A stretch of 64,000 nucleotides of DNA from Phytobacter diazotrophicus (GTDB lineage Bacteria; Pseudomonadota; Gammaproteobacteria; Enterobacterales; Enterobacteriaceae): contig SMDE01000009.1 of NCBI GenBank assembly GCA_004346725.1, positions 124,001-188,000 of the forward strand, in the 5' to 3' direction. Of this stretch, positions 1 through 8,933 are shown one piece after another. A program made the position numbers and the translations under genes. Within the stretch, counting starts at the first letter, position 1, and every line of letters begins with the position of its first letter. The notes beneath the pieces are model-generated. The model searched no databases. It was not told the origin of the DNA and saw only the letters and a program-made list of their open reading frames with translations.

Positions 1-114
1 CTTCCATTTGGCTATGACGATGCACGCTCCCTCATTCGCGCGATCGTGGCTTGCTGTATCTGGATACCTTATTTCCGCATGTCTGAACGTGTAAAACGGA
101 CTTTTGTGCATTAA
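1..114 (+). CDS. C-terminal end of a DUF2569-like membrane protein (partial)
   Basis: The first 37 codons of the window stay open in frame 1 and stop at TAA 112-114. The peptide has a hydrophobic stretch (IRAIVACCIWIPYF) followed by a basic tail (SERVKRTFVH). This matches my memory of the C-terminus of DUF2569 family inner-membrane proteins, which end with a final helix and an 'IPYF..S.RVK.TF' tail. The family assignment rests on this short piece only. The start lies outside the window. In E. coli the gene beside fbp is a sugar ABC permease, so this neighbour differs from that species. Confidence 0.6.
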   Translation, partial: LPFGYDDARSLIRAIVACCIWIPYFRMSERVKRTFVH

Positions 115-116
115 TC

Positions 117-152
117 AAAAAAACCGGATGCGGCATCAATGCCTTATCCGGT
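117..152 (-). terminator. REP-like hairpin terminator of fbp
   Basis: Read on the minus strand, a GC-rich stem (CCGGATAAGGC / GCCGCATCCGG) is followed by a run of T. It lies about 45 bases beyond the fbp stop. The same GC-rich core is used by REP elements elsewhere in the window, so this is probably a REP-derived terminator. Confidence 0.6.
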
Positions 153-196
153 TATAGCCCGGGTACGCGAAGCGCACCCGGGACCAGATGCCGAAC

Positions 197-1195
197 TTAC
201 GCGTCCGGGAACTCACGCATAAGACGTTCTACATCATCCACCATGTGCTCATTGCCAACGAAGAACGGGCGGCGCTGGTGCAGACTTTGCGGCACGATAT
301 CCAGAATACGGTTTTTACCGTCACTCGCTTTACCGCCAGCTTGTTCCGCCAGGAACGCCATCGGGTTGCACTCATACAGCAGACGCAGTTTCCCTTCCGG
401 GTGGCTCGCGGTGCTCGGGTAGAGGTAGATCCCACCTTTGAGCAGGTTACGATGGAAATCCGCCACCAGTGAGCCGATATAGCGCGTGGTGTACGGGCGC
501 TGAGTGGACTTATCTTCTTCCTGACAGAACTTGAGATACTTCTTCACGCCCAGCGGGAATTTGATGTAGTTGCCTTCGTTGATGGAGTACGTGGTTCCTT
601 TTTCCGGGAAGCGCATACGCTCCTGGCACAGGCAGAACACACCCAGGGACGGGTCATAGGTGAAGGCATGTACGCCACAGCCGGTGGTGTAGACCAGCAT
701 GGTGGACGAGCCGTAAACCACATAACCCGCGGCAACCTGCTTATTGCCAGGCTGCAGGAAATCTTCTTCGGTGACAGGTGTGCCTACCGGCGTAACACGA
801 CGGTAGATAGAGAAGATGGTACCGACAGAAACGTTAACATCGATGTTGCTGGAGCCGTCCAGTGGATCCATGAGCACAACATATTTCGCGTGTTCGCAGC
901 CTTCGAAAACGACGATTTCGTCCTCTTCCTCAGAGGCAATACCCGCGACAATATCGCGCGCACGCAGCGCGGCTTTCAGTTTTTCATTGGCAAACAGGTC
1001 GAGTTTTTGTTGCACCTCACCCTGGACGTTCTCGGCGCCACTGGCACCCAGGATATCAACCAGACCCGCTTTGTTGATATCTCGATGGATGATTTTGGCA
1101 CCCAGTTTTATTGCCGAGAGCAGTGCAGTCAGCTCACCGGTAGCATGGGAAAATTCATGCTGCTTTTCGACAATAAATTCACCTAACGTTTTCAT
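197..1195 (-). CDS. fbp: Fructose-1,6-bisphosphatase class I
   Basis: The enzyme hydrolyses fructose 1,6-bisphosphate to fructose 6-phosphate and phosphate, the committed step of gluconeogenesis, in the cytosol. The protein is 332 residues, the normal length for enterobacterial Fbp. The metal and substrate motif DPLDGSS starts at D110 (D113 is the second aspartate), and the N-terminal allosteric region is intact. It is divergent from mpl with a gap of about 175 bases, the E. coli arrangement. Nothing is unusual, and identification is by direct sequence recognition. Confidence 0.97.
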   Translation of the reverse strand: MKTLGEFIVEKQHEFSHATGELTALLSAIKLGAKIIHRDINKAGLVDILGASGAENVQGEVQQKLDLFANEKLKAALRARDIVAGIASEEEDEIVVFEGCEHAKYVVLMDPLDGSSNIDVNVSVGTIFSIYRRVTPVGTPVTEEDFLQPGNKQVAAGYVVYGSSTMLVYTTGCGVHAFTYDPSLGVFCLCQERMRFPEKGTTYSINEGNYIKFPLGVKKYLKFCQEEDKSTQRPYTTRYIGSLVADFHRNLLKGGIYLYPSTASHPEGKLRLLYECNPMAFLAEQAGGKASDGKNRILDIVPQSLHQRRPFFVGNEHMVDDVERLMREFPDA

Positions 1196-1369
1196 ACCCT
1201 GTCCCTACATTTTATATGGAGTAATGTGACTGCAACAATATTAACAAAGATTCAAATGTTAGCGCACAGGTGAATCGCGCCAGCACAATACGGATTATCC
1301 TTAAATGCATTTCCGTCGTGTGAGACAAGAGGGTAAAATGTGCGCCGTAGATAAGAAGGATAGAGACGA

Positions 1370-2746
1370 ATGCGCATTCATATTTTGGGGATTTGTGGCA
1401 CCTTCATGGGTGGGCTGGCGCTGCTGGCGCGCTCACTGGGTCATGAGGTAACGGGTTCGGACGCCAATGTGTATCCGCCGATGAGCACCCTGCTCGAGAA
1501 GCAAGGCATTGAACTTATTCAGGGTTACGATGCCAGTCAGCTTGATAACGCGCCGGACCTGGTCATCATTGGCAACGCCATGACGCGCGGGAATCCATGT
1601 GTTGAGGCGGTGCTGGAAAAAAACATTCCGTATGTTTCAGGCCCGCAATGGCTGCATGACTTTGTGTTGCGTGACCGTTGGGTGCTGGCAGTGGCGGGCA
1701 CACACGGCAAAACGACCACGGCAGGCATGGCGACCTGGATTCTGGAAGCCTGCGGTTATAAACCCGGATTTGTCATTGGCGGCGTGCCGGGCAACTTCGA
1801 GGTGTCTGCTCGCTTAGGGGAAAGCCCGTTTTTTGTCATCGAAGCCGATGAATATGACTGCGCGTTTTTCGATAAGCGTTCGAAATTCGTCCATTACTGC
1901 CCGCGTACGCTGATCCTCAATAACCTTGAGTTCGATCATGCGGACATTTTCGACGATCTGAAAGCGATCCAGAAACAGTTCCACCACCTGGTGCGTATCG
2001 TACCGGGGCAGGGCAAGATCATCTGGCCTGAAAGCGATATCAACCTGAAACAGACGATGGCGATGGGTTGCTGGAGCGAGCAGGAGCTGGTGGGCGAACA
2101 GGGACACTGGCAGGCAAAAAAACTGACCACCGATGCCTCTGAATGGGAAGTGCTGCTGGACGGTGAATCTGTTGGTCAGGTGAAGTGGGGTCTGGTCGGC
2201 GAACACAATATGCATAACGGTCTGATGGCGATTGCCGCTGCCCGTCATGTGGGGGTTGCGCCAGCCGATGCTGCCGATGCGTTGGGCTCGTTCGTGAACG
2301 CCCGTCGCCGCCTTGAACTGCGCGGTGAAGCCTATGGCGTCAAGGTTTATGATGATTTCGCGCATCACCCGACGGCGATTCTGGCGACGCTGGCTGCCCT
2401 GCGCAGCAAAGTGGGGGGAACGGCGCGCATTATTGCGGTGCTGGAACCGCGCTCAAATACCATGAAAATGGGCATCTGCAAGGACGATCTGGCGCCTTCT
2501 CTGGGGCGTGCCGATGAAGTCTTCCTGTTGCAGCCTCAGCATATTCCGTGGCAAGTGGCGGAAGTGGCTGACGCGTGCGTGGTCCCTGCGCACTGGAGTG
2601 GCGATGTCGACGCGCTGGCAGAGATGATCCTCAAAACCGCCCTGCCTGGCGATCACATTCTGGTGATGAGTAATGGCGGATTCGGCGGCATCCATCAAAA
2701 ACTGCTGGACGGGCTGGCGAAAAAAGCCGAAGCGGTCGCAGAGTAA
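1370..2746 (+). CDS. mpl: UDP-MurNAc tripeptide ligase Mpl (peptidoglycan recycling)
   Basis: Mpl reattaches the recycled tripeptide L-Ala-D-Glu-meso-diaminopimelate to UDP-MurNAc, returning cell-wall fragments to peptidoglycan synthesis. The protein is 458 residues with the Mur ligase architecture: an N-terminal Rossmann domain starting MRIHILGICG, the ATP-binding loop GTHGKTTT at 110-117, a central ATPase domain and a C-terminal domain. An AAGAAGGA Shine-Dalgarno stands about 9 bases before the ATG. A strong hairpin terminator follows 65 bases after the stop. Confidence 0.97.
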   Translation: MRIHILGICGTFMGGLALLARSLGHEVTGSDANVYPPMSTLLEKQGIELIQGYDASQLDNAPDLVIIGNAMTRGNPCVEAVLEKNIPYVSGPQWLHDFVLRDRWVLAVAGTHGKTTTAGMATWILEACGYKPGFVIGGVPGNFEVSARLGESPFFVIEADEYDCAFFDKRSKFVHYCPRTLILNNLEFDHADIFDDLKAIQKQFHHLVRIVPGQGKIIWPESDINLKQTMAMGCWSEQELVGEQGHWQAKKLTTDASEWEVLLDGESVGQVKWGLVGEHNMHNGLMAIAAARHVGVAPADAADALGSFVNARRRLELRGEAYGVKVYDDFAHHPTAILATLAALRSKVGGTARIIAVLEPRSNTMKMGICKDDLAPSLGRADEVFLLQPQHIPWQVAEVADACVVPAHWSGDVDALAEMILKTALPGDHILVMSNGGFGGIHQKLLDGLAKKAEAVAE

Positions 2747-2810
2747 TTGAGCGGCCTCTCTTTTGACCAAAGAGCGGGATTGCTTAGACATTGAGATGAG
2801 ATATTCAGGA

Positions 2811-2846
2811 AACCGCGCCATCTGATGGGAATGGCGCGGTTTTTTT
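2811..2846 (+). terminator. Rho-independent terminator of mpl
   Basis: A perfect 11-base stem (AACCGCGCCAT at 2811-2821, ATGGCGCGGTT at 2831-2841) with a 9-base loop runs straight into a T tract. It ends just before the stop codon of the convergent gene. Confidence 0.9.
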
Positions 2847-2850
2847 ATGC

Positions 2851-4059
2851 TTACTCTTTGGCGATTGGCGTGTCGATGATCTGCGGTGCTTTAGCTCCCT
2901 GAATATCAGCGACGCGTTTTTCCACATCCTTCACCTGGCTTGCGTTGTGCAGCAGGGTGTAGGTCAGGTCGAAACGGGTGCTCTGGCCCGGTTCCAGTTT
3001 CTTCACGCGTTTCTGTTCGCGTTCAATGGTCACCGGATAGGCGTAGCTGGTACCCGGTTCAATCCCCGTCACATAGCCCTGTTTCAGGGTGTCGGTATTT
3101 TTCCACAGCGTCAGCACCGGCAACTGCTGGGTGTTAAAGCTGATGGCCGCCCCTTTATCACCGGCTTTGTTAATTACCGCCGCCACGGTCTCTTTACGCG
3201 CATCAGCCAGCGGCTTGAAGTTAAAGACCATTTCATCGAAGCCTTTGGTCGGCCCGCTATAGGTTTGCCAGTTTTTCAGCCCGGCTTTGGCGTAATCGTT
3301 GAACGGGCTGACGCTCTCAACAGGGGCGATAAAGCGCGCGCCCTCTTCCAGAATCGGCGTGCCGAAGTTGCTGTGGTAGATGATTTGGTAATCGTGCGCG
3401 TAATCAGCATGGTTGGTCAGCACATCATGCAGGGTAAAGCTGTTGCTGCCCGGAATATAGCTCAGCTCCATTTCGGTTTGCAGATCGGCTTTTTTGAAGG
3501 TGCTCTCTTTTACCAGCCCACGAATGCGAATTTCATACGGCGCTTTCTCGCTGACATCCACGGAAACCTGTGAGGCCGGGGTGTTGCCCACTTTGCCGTG
3601 CAGGGTATAAATCTGCCCGTCAGCGGTGACCGGATGGCCGGTCCATTCATAGCCGCAGCGCACCAGCATTTCGTTGAATCCTTCCAGCCATCCCAGACCA
3701 TTGCGGCTTTCCAGATTCATATACGCCGGGTTAACCACCTCTTTTACCGGTGAATCCCAGCCCATACGCACGCCAAAACCTTCTACACGAAGCAAATTCA
3801 TGCCGCGAGTCGGGCTCAGGGTGATTGTCAGGCCATTCTGGCTGCTGATGGTGATGATTTTACTGCCTTCCTGCTTGCCGCCGTGCAGGACTTTTTGCTC
3901 AATGCTGAAAGTCTGATCTTTAATTTTCAGCTGCTGGCTGGTGACCTGCCAGTTTCCTTGTTCTACGCCGCTTTCAGCGCTTGTCAGCAACCATGTTTTT
4001 GCACAGACGTTGCCAGAAATAAGCAGAGCGAGGGTTGATAACACCAGGGCTTTCTTCAT
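2851..4059 (-). CDS. Secreted aldose 1-epimerase-like protein (DUF4432 type)
   Basis: The 402-residue protein starts with a clear Sec signal peptide (MKKALVLSTLALLISGNVCA, cleavage near residue 21), so the mature protein should be periplasmic. The rest is rich in beta strands and aromatic residues, with blocks such as SPTRGMNLLRVEGFGVRMGW and the YHSNFGTPILEEG region. These resemble galactose-mutarotase-fold proteins of the DUF4432/aldose-1-epimerase family. Such proteins bind sugars, but the substrate here is unknown. It is a single gene convergent to mpl. An imperfect CRP-like site (TGTGA-N6-TCATC near 4130) lies upstream and would fit catabolite control. Confidence 0.75.
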   Translation of the reverse strand: MKKALVLSTLALLISGNVCAKTWLLTSAESGVEQGNWQVTSQQLKIKDQTFSIEQKVLHGGKQEGSKIITISSQNGLTITLSPTRGMNLLRVEGFGVRMGWDSPVKEVVNPAYMNLESRNGLGWLEGFNEMLVRCGYEWTGHPVTADGQIYTLHGKVGNTPASQVSVDVSEKAPYEIRIRGLVKESTFKKADLQTEMELSYIPGSNSFTLHDVLTNHADYAHDYQIIYHSNFGTPILEEGARFIAPVESVSPFNDYAKAGLKNWQTYSGPTKGFDEMVFNFKPLADARKETVAAVINKAGDKGAAISFNTQQLPVLTLWKNTDTLKQGYVTGIEPGTSYAYPVTIEREQKRVKKLEPGQSTRFDLTYTLLHNASQVKDVEKRVADIQGAKAPQIIDTPIAKE

Positions 4060-4419
4060 TTTTATTCCTTTTTTGCTGAATCGATTATTTTCATGACCCC
4101 TGAAATCTAATAATTGCTGACGCTAAAAAATGTGATCCGTTTCATCTGGTGTAATTAAGAACAATTGAGTGATCAAAAGTCTGCTATTGATCGCTTTTAT
4201 CTATGTAATCATGAAAGCTCATGCATAAAATTTGTGAACCAGGATGATTTTAGCTTTAACGATTCAGCTTAATTGGACTTGGGATATCAATAAGATAGAT
4301 AAAACATAGGTAAGAGAATTTTTAGATCCCTGGAAGGCCTGGCAAGCGAGGTGAGGGGAAGATGACAGGGCATTTATCGCGCCACCAGGTACTGATACGA
4401 GTGGCGCAAAGCGTGGGTA
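4060..4419. other. AT-rich intergenic region, no gene seen
   Basis: The 360 bases between the secreted epimerase-like gene and the antitoxin gene are AT-rich and hold no convincing reading frame. The part near 4060-4200 should carry the promoter of the epimerase-like gene. Around 4127-4145 there is a half-consensus CRP site, TGTGATCCGTTTCATC. I see no terminator hairpin or RNA gene. Confidence 0.5.
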
Positions 4420-4716
4420 TTAAATGGCTTTTAGCTGATTAATGATAAATGGGTTCGCCTGCAGGAGCAGGAGGAGTTTTCTCGGCGCCCCTGTGGGTTG
4501 ACGGCGCTTTGTCTCCCAACTTTTGACAAGGTCATAGCTGACACCCACCGCCACGGCAAAATCCTGTTGCTTTAAGCCGGTTGCCTCACGGATCGCTTTT
4601 ACATCAATTTCGCTAAACGTATGCACATGTTCCGGCAGTGGAATATGTTCGCCTTTTTCAATGCGCACCATCTCTTCTGCACTGGCCAGCAGATCGGCAA
4701 ATAATTCGTCTTTCAT
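4420..4716 (-). CDS. NadS/HigA-type HTH antitoxin
   Basis: This 98-residue protein has an XRE/Cro helix-turn-helix in its C-terminal half (IREATGLKQQDFAVAVGVSYDLVKSWE, residues about 45-71) and an N-terminal segment that would contact the toxin. This is the NadS arrangement of host-inhibition (HigBA-like) type II modules. It lies 63 bases downstream of the toxin gene on the same strand, the toxin-first order typical of HigBA. It is expected to neutralise the toxin and repress the operon through the palindromes at 5138-5181. Confidence 0.85.
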   Translation of the reverse strand: MKDELFADLLASAEEMVRIEKGEHIPLPEHVHTFSEIDVKAIREATGLKQQDFAVAVGVSYDLVKSWETKRRQPTGAPRKLLLLLQANPFIINQLKAI

Positions 4717-4779
4717 CTGTCTCTCATCGCTGCTCGTAGACGGACTTTGCCGCCTGGTGGAAGTTACAGAGCTTTAGCG

Positions 4780-5097
4780 TTATACCAGCATGTCGGATAA
4801 TTGCTTAAGGGCTTTTTTTTGAGCTTCCGTCAAATTATCCATTTCGTTCTTAGGGTAGAGCAAAGCCAGATAAATACGCCCCTTGCTCGTCAGCGTGTAA
4901 TAAATCACCCTGATACCACCGCGCCTGCCCATACCGTGCCGACGCCAGCGAATCTTTTTAAATCCACCGGTATCCGCGATGGTGTCACCAGCTTCTGGAT
5001 CTTCAATTAGCATTTCCTGAAACGCCCGGTATTCGTCATCAGGTAAAAGCGCCTGGCGTCGCTTACTGAAACCCAGCAGTTCAATAAAAGTGAACAT
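4780..5097 (-). CDS. HigB/RelE-superfamily toxin
   Basis: The 105-residue protein contains the RelE/HigB core: a helical N-terminus (DDEYRAFQEMLIEDPEAGDTI), the GGFKKIRWRRHGMGRRGGIRVIYY block with many basic residues, and IYLALLYPKNEMDNLTEAQKKAL. Members cleave mRNA at the ribosome. The conserved pattern 'G..K.RW...G.GKRGG.RVIYY' is intact, so it is probably active. It is the first gene of a two-gene toxin-antitoxin operon whose operator lies just upstream. The module is inserted between mpl and darP, an acquired position relative to E. coli. Confidence 0.87.
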   Translation of the reverse strand: MFTFIELLGFSKRRQALLPDDEYRAFQEMLIEDPEAGDTIADTGGFKKIRWRRHGMGRRGGIRVIYYTLTSKGRIYLALLYPKNEMDNLTEAQKKALKQLSDMLV

Positions 5098-5137
5098 ATC
5101 AATCCCTGATCCTTAGCCACTCCTGAATTCACTATAA

Positions 5138-5181
5138 GTGTACCGGGTACATGATGCAAATTGAAAATGTACCAGGTACAT
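5138..5181. promoter_or_regulatory. Twin palindromic operators of the toxin-antitoxin operon
   Basis: Two copies of TGTACC-N-GGTACA occur at 5139-5151 and 5168-5180, centred 29 bases apart. Both lie directly upstream of the toxin gene on its promoter side. Each copy is a perfect palindrome around one central base. The spacing, close to three helical turns, suits cooperative binding of two antitoxin dimers and conditional autoregulation. Confidence 0.8.
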
Positions 5182-5291
5182 ATTTAGTTATTTACGGCAA
5201 TAAAGTAGAGAACCAGAAAAGGCCGGGGAAACGAATTGGCAGGGAGAAGAGGAAAAGCGATGTGCGGGGCGAGCCGCACATCCGGGGGAGA

Positions 5292-5843
5292 TTACTCTGC
5301 GGCTTCGGACAGCTCGCGCAGGTACTGGAAAATCAAACGCGCGGATTTTGGCGGTTTGTTTCCTTCTTTCTCTTTCTTCGCGTTGCGGATAAGCGTACGT
5401 AATTGCTGACGGTCCGCGTCCGGCCACAGGCCTAACACTTCCGCAATGGCGTCATCACCTTCCTCAATCAGGCGGTCGCGAATCTGTTCCAGCTTGTGCA
5501 AAAACGCCACCTGTTGGTTATGGCGGTTTTTCAGCTTATCCAGCGCCTGGCGAATTGGCTCAACGTCACGTTGACGCAGCAATTTACCAATCAACTGTAA
5601 CTGGCGGCGGCGGCCTTCCATCTTGATGCGCTGTGCCAGTTCAATGGCATCGCGCAGATCCTGGTCGAGCGGGATTTTCTCCAGCGCATTTTTACCCAGG
5701 TCTACCAGTTCTGCGCCCAGGCGTTTTAATTCCTCGGCGTCGCGTTTAATTTCACTCTTACTGACCCAGATGATCTCATCATCTTCGTCCTCGATGTCGT
5801 CACCGGGAACGTCGTCGAGCCAGTCGTCGGGCTGCTTTGTCAT
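5292..5843 (-). CDS. darP: Ribosome-assembly protein DarP (YjgA)
   Basis: YjgA/DarP associates with late 50S precursors and assists peptidyl-transferase-centre maturation. The protein is 183 residues and highly charged: an acidic N-terminus ([18 protein letters not shown]) followed by a long helical, basic domain ([27 protein letters not shown]). The start at 5843 is chosen because GAGGAACCTGAG precedes it and because the E. coli homologue begins [11 protein letters not shown]. An upstream in-frame ATG at 5891 would add 16 unrelated residues. It is divergent from pmbA, as in E. coli. Confidence 0.95.
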   Translation of the reverse strand: MTKQPDDWLDDVPGDDIEDEDDEIIWVSKSEIKRDAEELKRLGAELVDLGKNALEKIPLDQDLRDAIELAQRIKMEGRRRQLQLIGKLLRQRDVEPIRQALDKLKNRHNQQVAFLHKLEQIRDRLIEEGDDAIAEVLGLWPDADRQQLRTLIRNAKKEKEGNKPPKSARLIFQYLRELSEAAE

Positions 5844-5937
5844 CTCAGGTTCCTCAAAAAAGAGGCTAATGTTACCAGTTAAGGGGCGCACTGAAAAACG
5901 GTTCTCTGTTAGACTTCAAAGATTCTCTCCTCTAATT

Positions 5938-7290
5938 ATGGCATTGGCGATGAAAGTAATCACACAAGTTGCACAACAACGCAAAGCACTGGAAGAAGCG
6001 GTTTCTACCGCGCTGGAGTTGGCCTCCGGAAAAGCGGATGGTGCGGAAGTGTCTGTCAGCAAGACCACCGGGATCAGCGTCAGCACGCGCTACGGTGAAG
6101 TGGAGAACGTAGAATTTAACAGCGACGGGGCGTTAGGCATTACGGTTTATCATCAAAATCGCAAAGGCAGCGCGTCGTCCACCGATTTAAGCCCGGATGC
6201 GATTGCCCGCACCGTGCAGGCCGCGCTGGATATCGCCCGCTACACGTCGCCGGATCCCTTTGCCGGGGTGGCGGATAAAGAGCTACTGGCCTTCGAAGCA
6301 CCGGATCTGGATCTCTTCCATCCGGCGGAGGTGACGCCAGACGAAGCCATTGATCTGGCTTCACGCGCAGAGCAGGCGGCGCTGAAAGCTGACAAGCGCA
6401 TTAACAATACCGAAGGCGGCAGTTTTAACAGCCACTACGGCGTCAAAGTCTTCGGCAACAGCCACGGTATGCTGCAGGGCTATGCCTCCACGCGTCACTC
6501 GCTCTCAAGCTGCGTTATCGCCGAAGAGAACGGGGATATGGAGCGCGATTACGCTTACACCATTAGCCGTGATATTCGCGATTTGCAAAGCCCGGAATGG
6601 GTGGGGGAAGAGTGCGCGCGCCGTACGCTCTCTCGCCTTGCTCCGCGTAAACTCTCCACCATGAAAGCGCCGGTCATTTTTGGCCATGAAGTGGCGACTG
6701 GCCTGTTCGGGCATCTGGTCGGGGCAATTGCGGGTGGTTCGGTGTACCGCAAATCCACCTTCCTGCTTGACTCGCTGGGTAAGCAAATTCTGCCGGAATG
6801 GCTGACCATTGAAGAACATCCGCATTTGCTGAAAGGGCTGGCCTCTACGCCGTTTGACAGCGAGGGGGTGCGCACAGAGCGTCGCGACATCATCAAAGAT
6901 GGCGTATTAACGCAGTGGCTGCTGACTAATTACTCCGCACGCAAACTGGGGCTGAAAAGCACCGGGCACGCGGGCGGGATCCACAACTGGCGGATCGCCG
7001 GGCGCGGCCTGAGCTTTGAGCAATTGCTTAAGCAGATGGGTACCGGTCTGGTGGTTACCGAACTGATGGGGCAGGGCGTTAGCGGTATTACTGGCGACTA
7101 CTCCCGCGGTGCGGCGGGGTTCTGGGTGGAAAACGGTGAAATTCAGTACCCGGTAAGTGAGATCACCATTGCAGGAAATCTGAAAGATATGTGGCGTAAT
7201 ATCGTTACGATTGCTGACGATATCGAAACACGTAGTAATATTCAGTGTGGTTCAGTGTTGTTACCGGAGATGAAAATCGCCGGTCAGTAA
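5938..7290 (+). CDS. pmbA: Metalloprotease subunit PmbA/TldE
   Basis: TldE pairs with TldD to form a protease that degrades unfolded peptides, matures microcin B17 and acts on CcdA. TldD carries the zinc site; PmbA is the non-catalytic partner. The protein is 450 residues, and recognisable blocks include [29 protein letters not shown] and [15 protein letters not shown]. The start MALAMKV matches E. coli PmbA, so the reading frame that is open further upstream (overlapping darP) is not used. Confidence 0.95.
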   Translation: MALAMKVITQVAQQRKALEEAVSTALELASGKADGAEVSVSKTTGISVSTRYGEVENVEFNSDGALGITVYHQNRKGSASSTDLSPDAIARTVQAALDIARYTSPDPFAGVADKELLAFEAPDLDLFHPAEVTPDEAIDLASRAEQAALKADKRINNTEGGSFNSHYGVKVFGNSHGMLQGYASTRHSLSSCVIAEENGDMERDYAYTISRDIRDLQSPEWVGEECARRTLSRLAPRKLSTMKAPVIFGHEVATGLFGHLVGAIAGGSVYRKSTFLLDSLGKQILPEWLTIEEHPHLLKGLASTPFDSEGVRTERRDIIKDGVLTQWLLTNYSARKLGLKSTGHAGGIHNWRIAGRGLSFEQLLKQMGTGLVVTELMGQGVSGITGDYSRGAAGFWVENGEIQYPVSEITIAGNLKDMWRNIVTIADDIETRSNIQCGSVLLPEMKIAGQ

Positions 7291-7299
7291 TGCCCGCCA

Positions 7300-7413
7300 T
7301 ATTTCAGGCTACAGGCGCGTTGGCTGTACGTGCGCACCCCGGTCGTTTACTCCTGTAAGCGGCTGGAATTCACACGTTTTCCGGCTGCCTGAATCTTGAA
7401 TTATTGAGGGTAT
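7300..7413. repeat. Dispersed enterobacterial intergenic repeat, copy A
   Basis: This stretch resembles a common enteric intergenic repeat whose parts are a TTCA..TTGCA end, GCGTTGGCTG, a TCACTTACT..GTAAGCTC central palindrome, a GCCGCCT..TGCAA block and a GGGTAT end. Here the blocks read GCGTTGGCTG, TTTACTCCTGTAAGC, CCGGCTGCCTGAATCTTGAATTATT and GAGGGTAT. Three further copies are at 19808, 31116 and 51383. Confidence 0.65.
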
Positions 7414-7446
7414 GGCTTTTTTTAATAATAAAAAAGGAAGTGAGCA

Positions 7447-7836
7447 ATGCGGAAAAAACTGCTGGCGATGTTAGCTGTCTCTACCCTTGTCCTGGGCTCG
7501 GCACATGTCTTTGCTGCCGACCTTGAAGATGACATGGACACCCTCAACAAAAATCTCCAGGTTGTCGAAAAATCGGATGACGCCGCCACCATTAAAGATG
7601 CGTTAACCAAAATGCGCACGGCTGCCGAAGATGCGCAAAAAGCGACACCGCCGAAGCTGGAAGGTAAAGCACCGGACAGCCCTGAAATGAAAGACTACCA
7701 CCAGGGGATGCAGACGCTGATTGGTCAGATCGACGGCGCGCTGAAACTGGCGAACGAAGGCAAAGTCAAAGAAGCAAAAGCGGCGGCTGAAGATTTTAAA
7801 GCCACCCGCAACAGCAACCACAAGAAGTTCCGCTAA
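7447..7836 (+). CDS. cybC: Cytochrome b562 (periplasmic)
   Basis: A small periplasmic four-helix-bundle haem protein. The 129-residue precursor has a 23-residue signal peptide ending HVFA; the mature 106-residue chain starts ADLEDDM. The two haem ligands of the family are present at the right places: Met7 and His102 (in NSNHKKFR). In some E. coli K-12 annotations the gene lacks its proper start, but here the full signal peptide is intact. It follows pmbA by about 155 bases with its own AAGGAAG ribosome binding site. Confidence 0.95.
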   Translation: MRKKLLAMLAVSTLVLGSAHVFAADLEDDMDTLNKNLQVVEKSDDAATIKDALTKMRTAAEDAQKATPPKLEGKAPDSPEMKDYHQGMQTLIGQIDGALKLANEGKVKEAKAAAEDFKATRNSNHKKFR

Positions 7837-7843
7837 CTATCCC

Positions 7844-7867
7844 GAAGCGGGGCAAATGCCCCGCTTC
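7844..7867. terminator. Hairpin between cybC and the convergent oxidoreductase gene
   Basis: A perfect 10-base stem, GAAGCGGGGC / GCCCCGCTTC, with an AAAT loop. It lacks a clear T tract but sits exactly between two convergent stop codons. Confidence 0.6.
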
Positions 7868-7875
7868 TCTCCCCG

Positions 7876-8820
7876 CTACGGGACAAGTACGATCTTCCCG
7901 CTAAATTCCCGGTTCTCCAGCAAACGATGCGCTTTTGCCCCTTCCCTCAGTGAAAACGCGGTGATATCGGGCAGCGAAACGTGACCCTCTTTGATAAGCC
8001 CGAACAGGCGATCCGCCCGCCGTTGACGTTGCTCCCGCGAGGTCAAGTATGTCCACAGATCGGCCCCCAGCACCCCAGAAGATTTCAGTAAAAACTCAGC
8101 CGGATCCACGGCCGGAATTTTTCCTCCTGACATACCAAACAGCACCACGCGACCGCCTTCTTTCATGGCTTCGAGGCTTTGCAACAGGGTGCTGCCGACG
8201 GAGTCAAAAACGATATCGCAGCCTGCGGCCTGTTTCTGCCAGGTGTCATAACCCACCGCAATTTCCGCCCCGTGGGCAAGGCAGATGGCCTGCTTCTCCT
8301 GGCTTGATGCTACGGCAAGCACCTGAACACCCCGGTGGACGAGCATCCGCGTCAGTAGCCGCCCAACACCACCGGCAGCGGCCAGTACGGCAACGCGCAT
8401 CCCCGGCAACACCGGCAATACATCGTGGATCAGGTAATCAGCGGTTAATCCTTGCAACAGCACGGCGGCGGCCTGCGCCTCGCTAAGCCAGTCGGGAAGG
8501 TGAATAGCATGGGTTTGCGGCACGATAACGTGGCTGGCATGTGCCAGCGGCACATCGGTAAAGCCAATACGATCCCCCGGCTGCCAGTCGCTGACCCCCG
8601 CACCGACCTGCACCACGCGCCCGGCCCCTTCATAACCCGCTGTCCAGGGGGCGTCTCCGGCAAGAGGATAGCGTCCCTGTCGCCGATAGACATCGGCAAA
8701 GTTAAGCCCGGCCGCGGAAATTTCAACGAGAATATCGCCCGGCCCTGGCTGCGGCGTGGCGCTCTCTCGCAAGTACAACACGTCGGCAGATCCAAACTCA
8801 TCGAAAACCAGTGATTGCAT
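7876..8820 (-). CDS. Zinc-independent quinone oxidoreductase (MDR/zeta-crystallin family)
   Basis: The 314-residue protein has the medium-chain dehydrogenase/reductase fold: an N-terminal catalytic domain beginning MQSLVFDEFGSADVL with the GLNFADVYRRQGRYP block, and an NADPH-binding domain with AAAGGVGRLL. The catalytic zinc ligands of alcohol dehydrogenases are absent, as in quinone oxidoreductases (QOR). The substrate is probably a quinone or enone. It is divergent from a LysR regulator 113 bases away, which probably controls it. Confidence 0.85.
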   Translation of the reverse strand: MQSLVFDEFGSADVLYLRESATPQPGPGDILVEISAAGLNFADVYRRQGRYPLAGDAPWTAGYEGAGRVVQVGAGVSDWQPGDRIGFTDVPLAHASHVIVPQTHAIHLPDWLSEAQAAAVLLQGLTADYLIHDVLPVLPGMRVAVLAAAGGVGRLLTRMLVHRGVQVLAVASSQEKQAICLAHGAEIAVGYDTWQKQAAGCDIVFDSVGSTLLQSLEAMKEGGRVVLFGMSGGKIPAVDPAEFLLKSSGVLGADLWTYLTSREQRQRRADRLFGLIKEGHVSLPDITAFSLREGAKAHRLLENREFSGKIVLVP

Positions 8821-8933
8821 AATAAAATGACCTAATAGAGGGTGATGTGACGATTATTCCTCCCTGTTATAGGCGGATAAAGTGGACTCTGTTATTTTGA
8901 TTTGATAGCCAGAGTTTAGAATTGGGGTGGTGA

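Noticed and set aside
188-1229. Long plus-strand open frames opposite fbp
   Set aside because: They are antisense shadows of a well-identified gene, with no ribosome binding site or family match.
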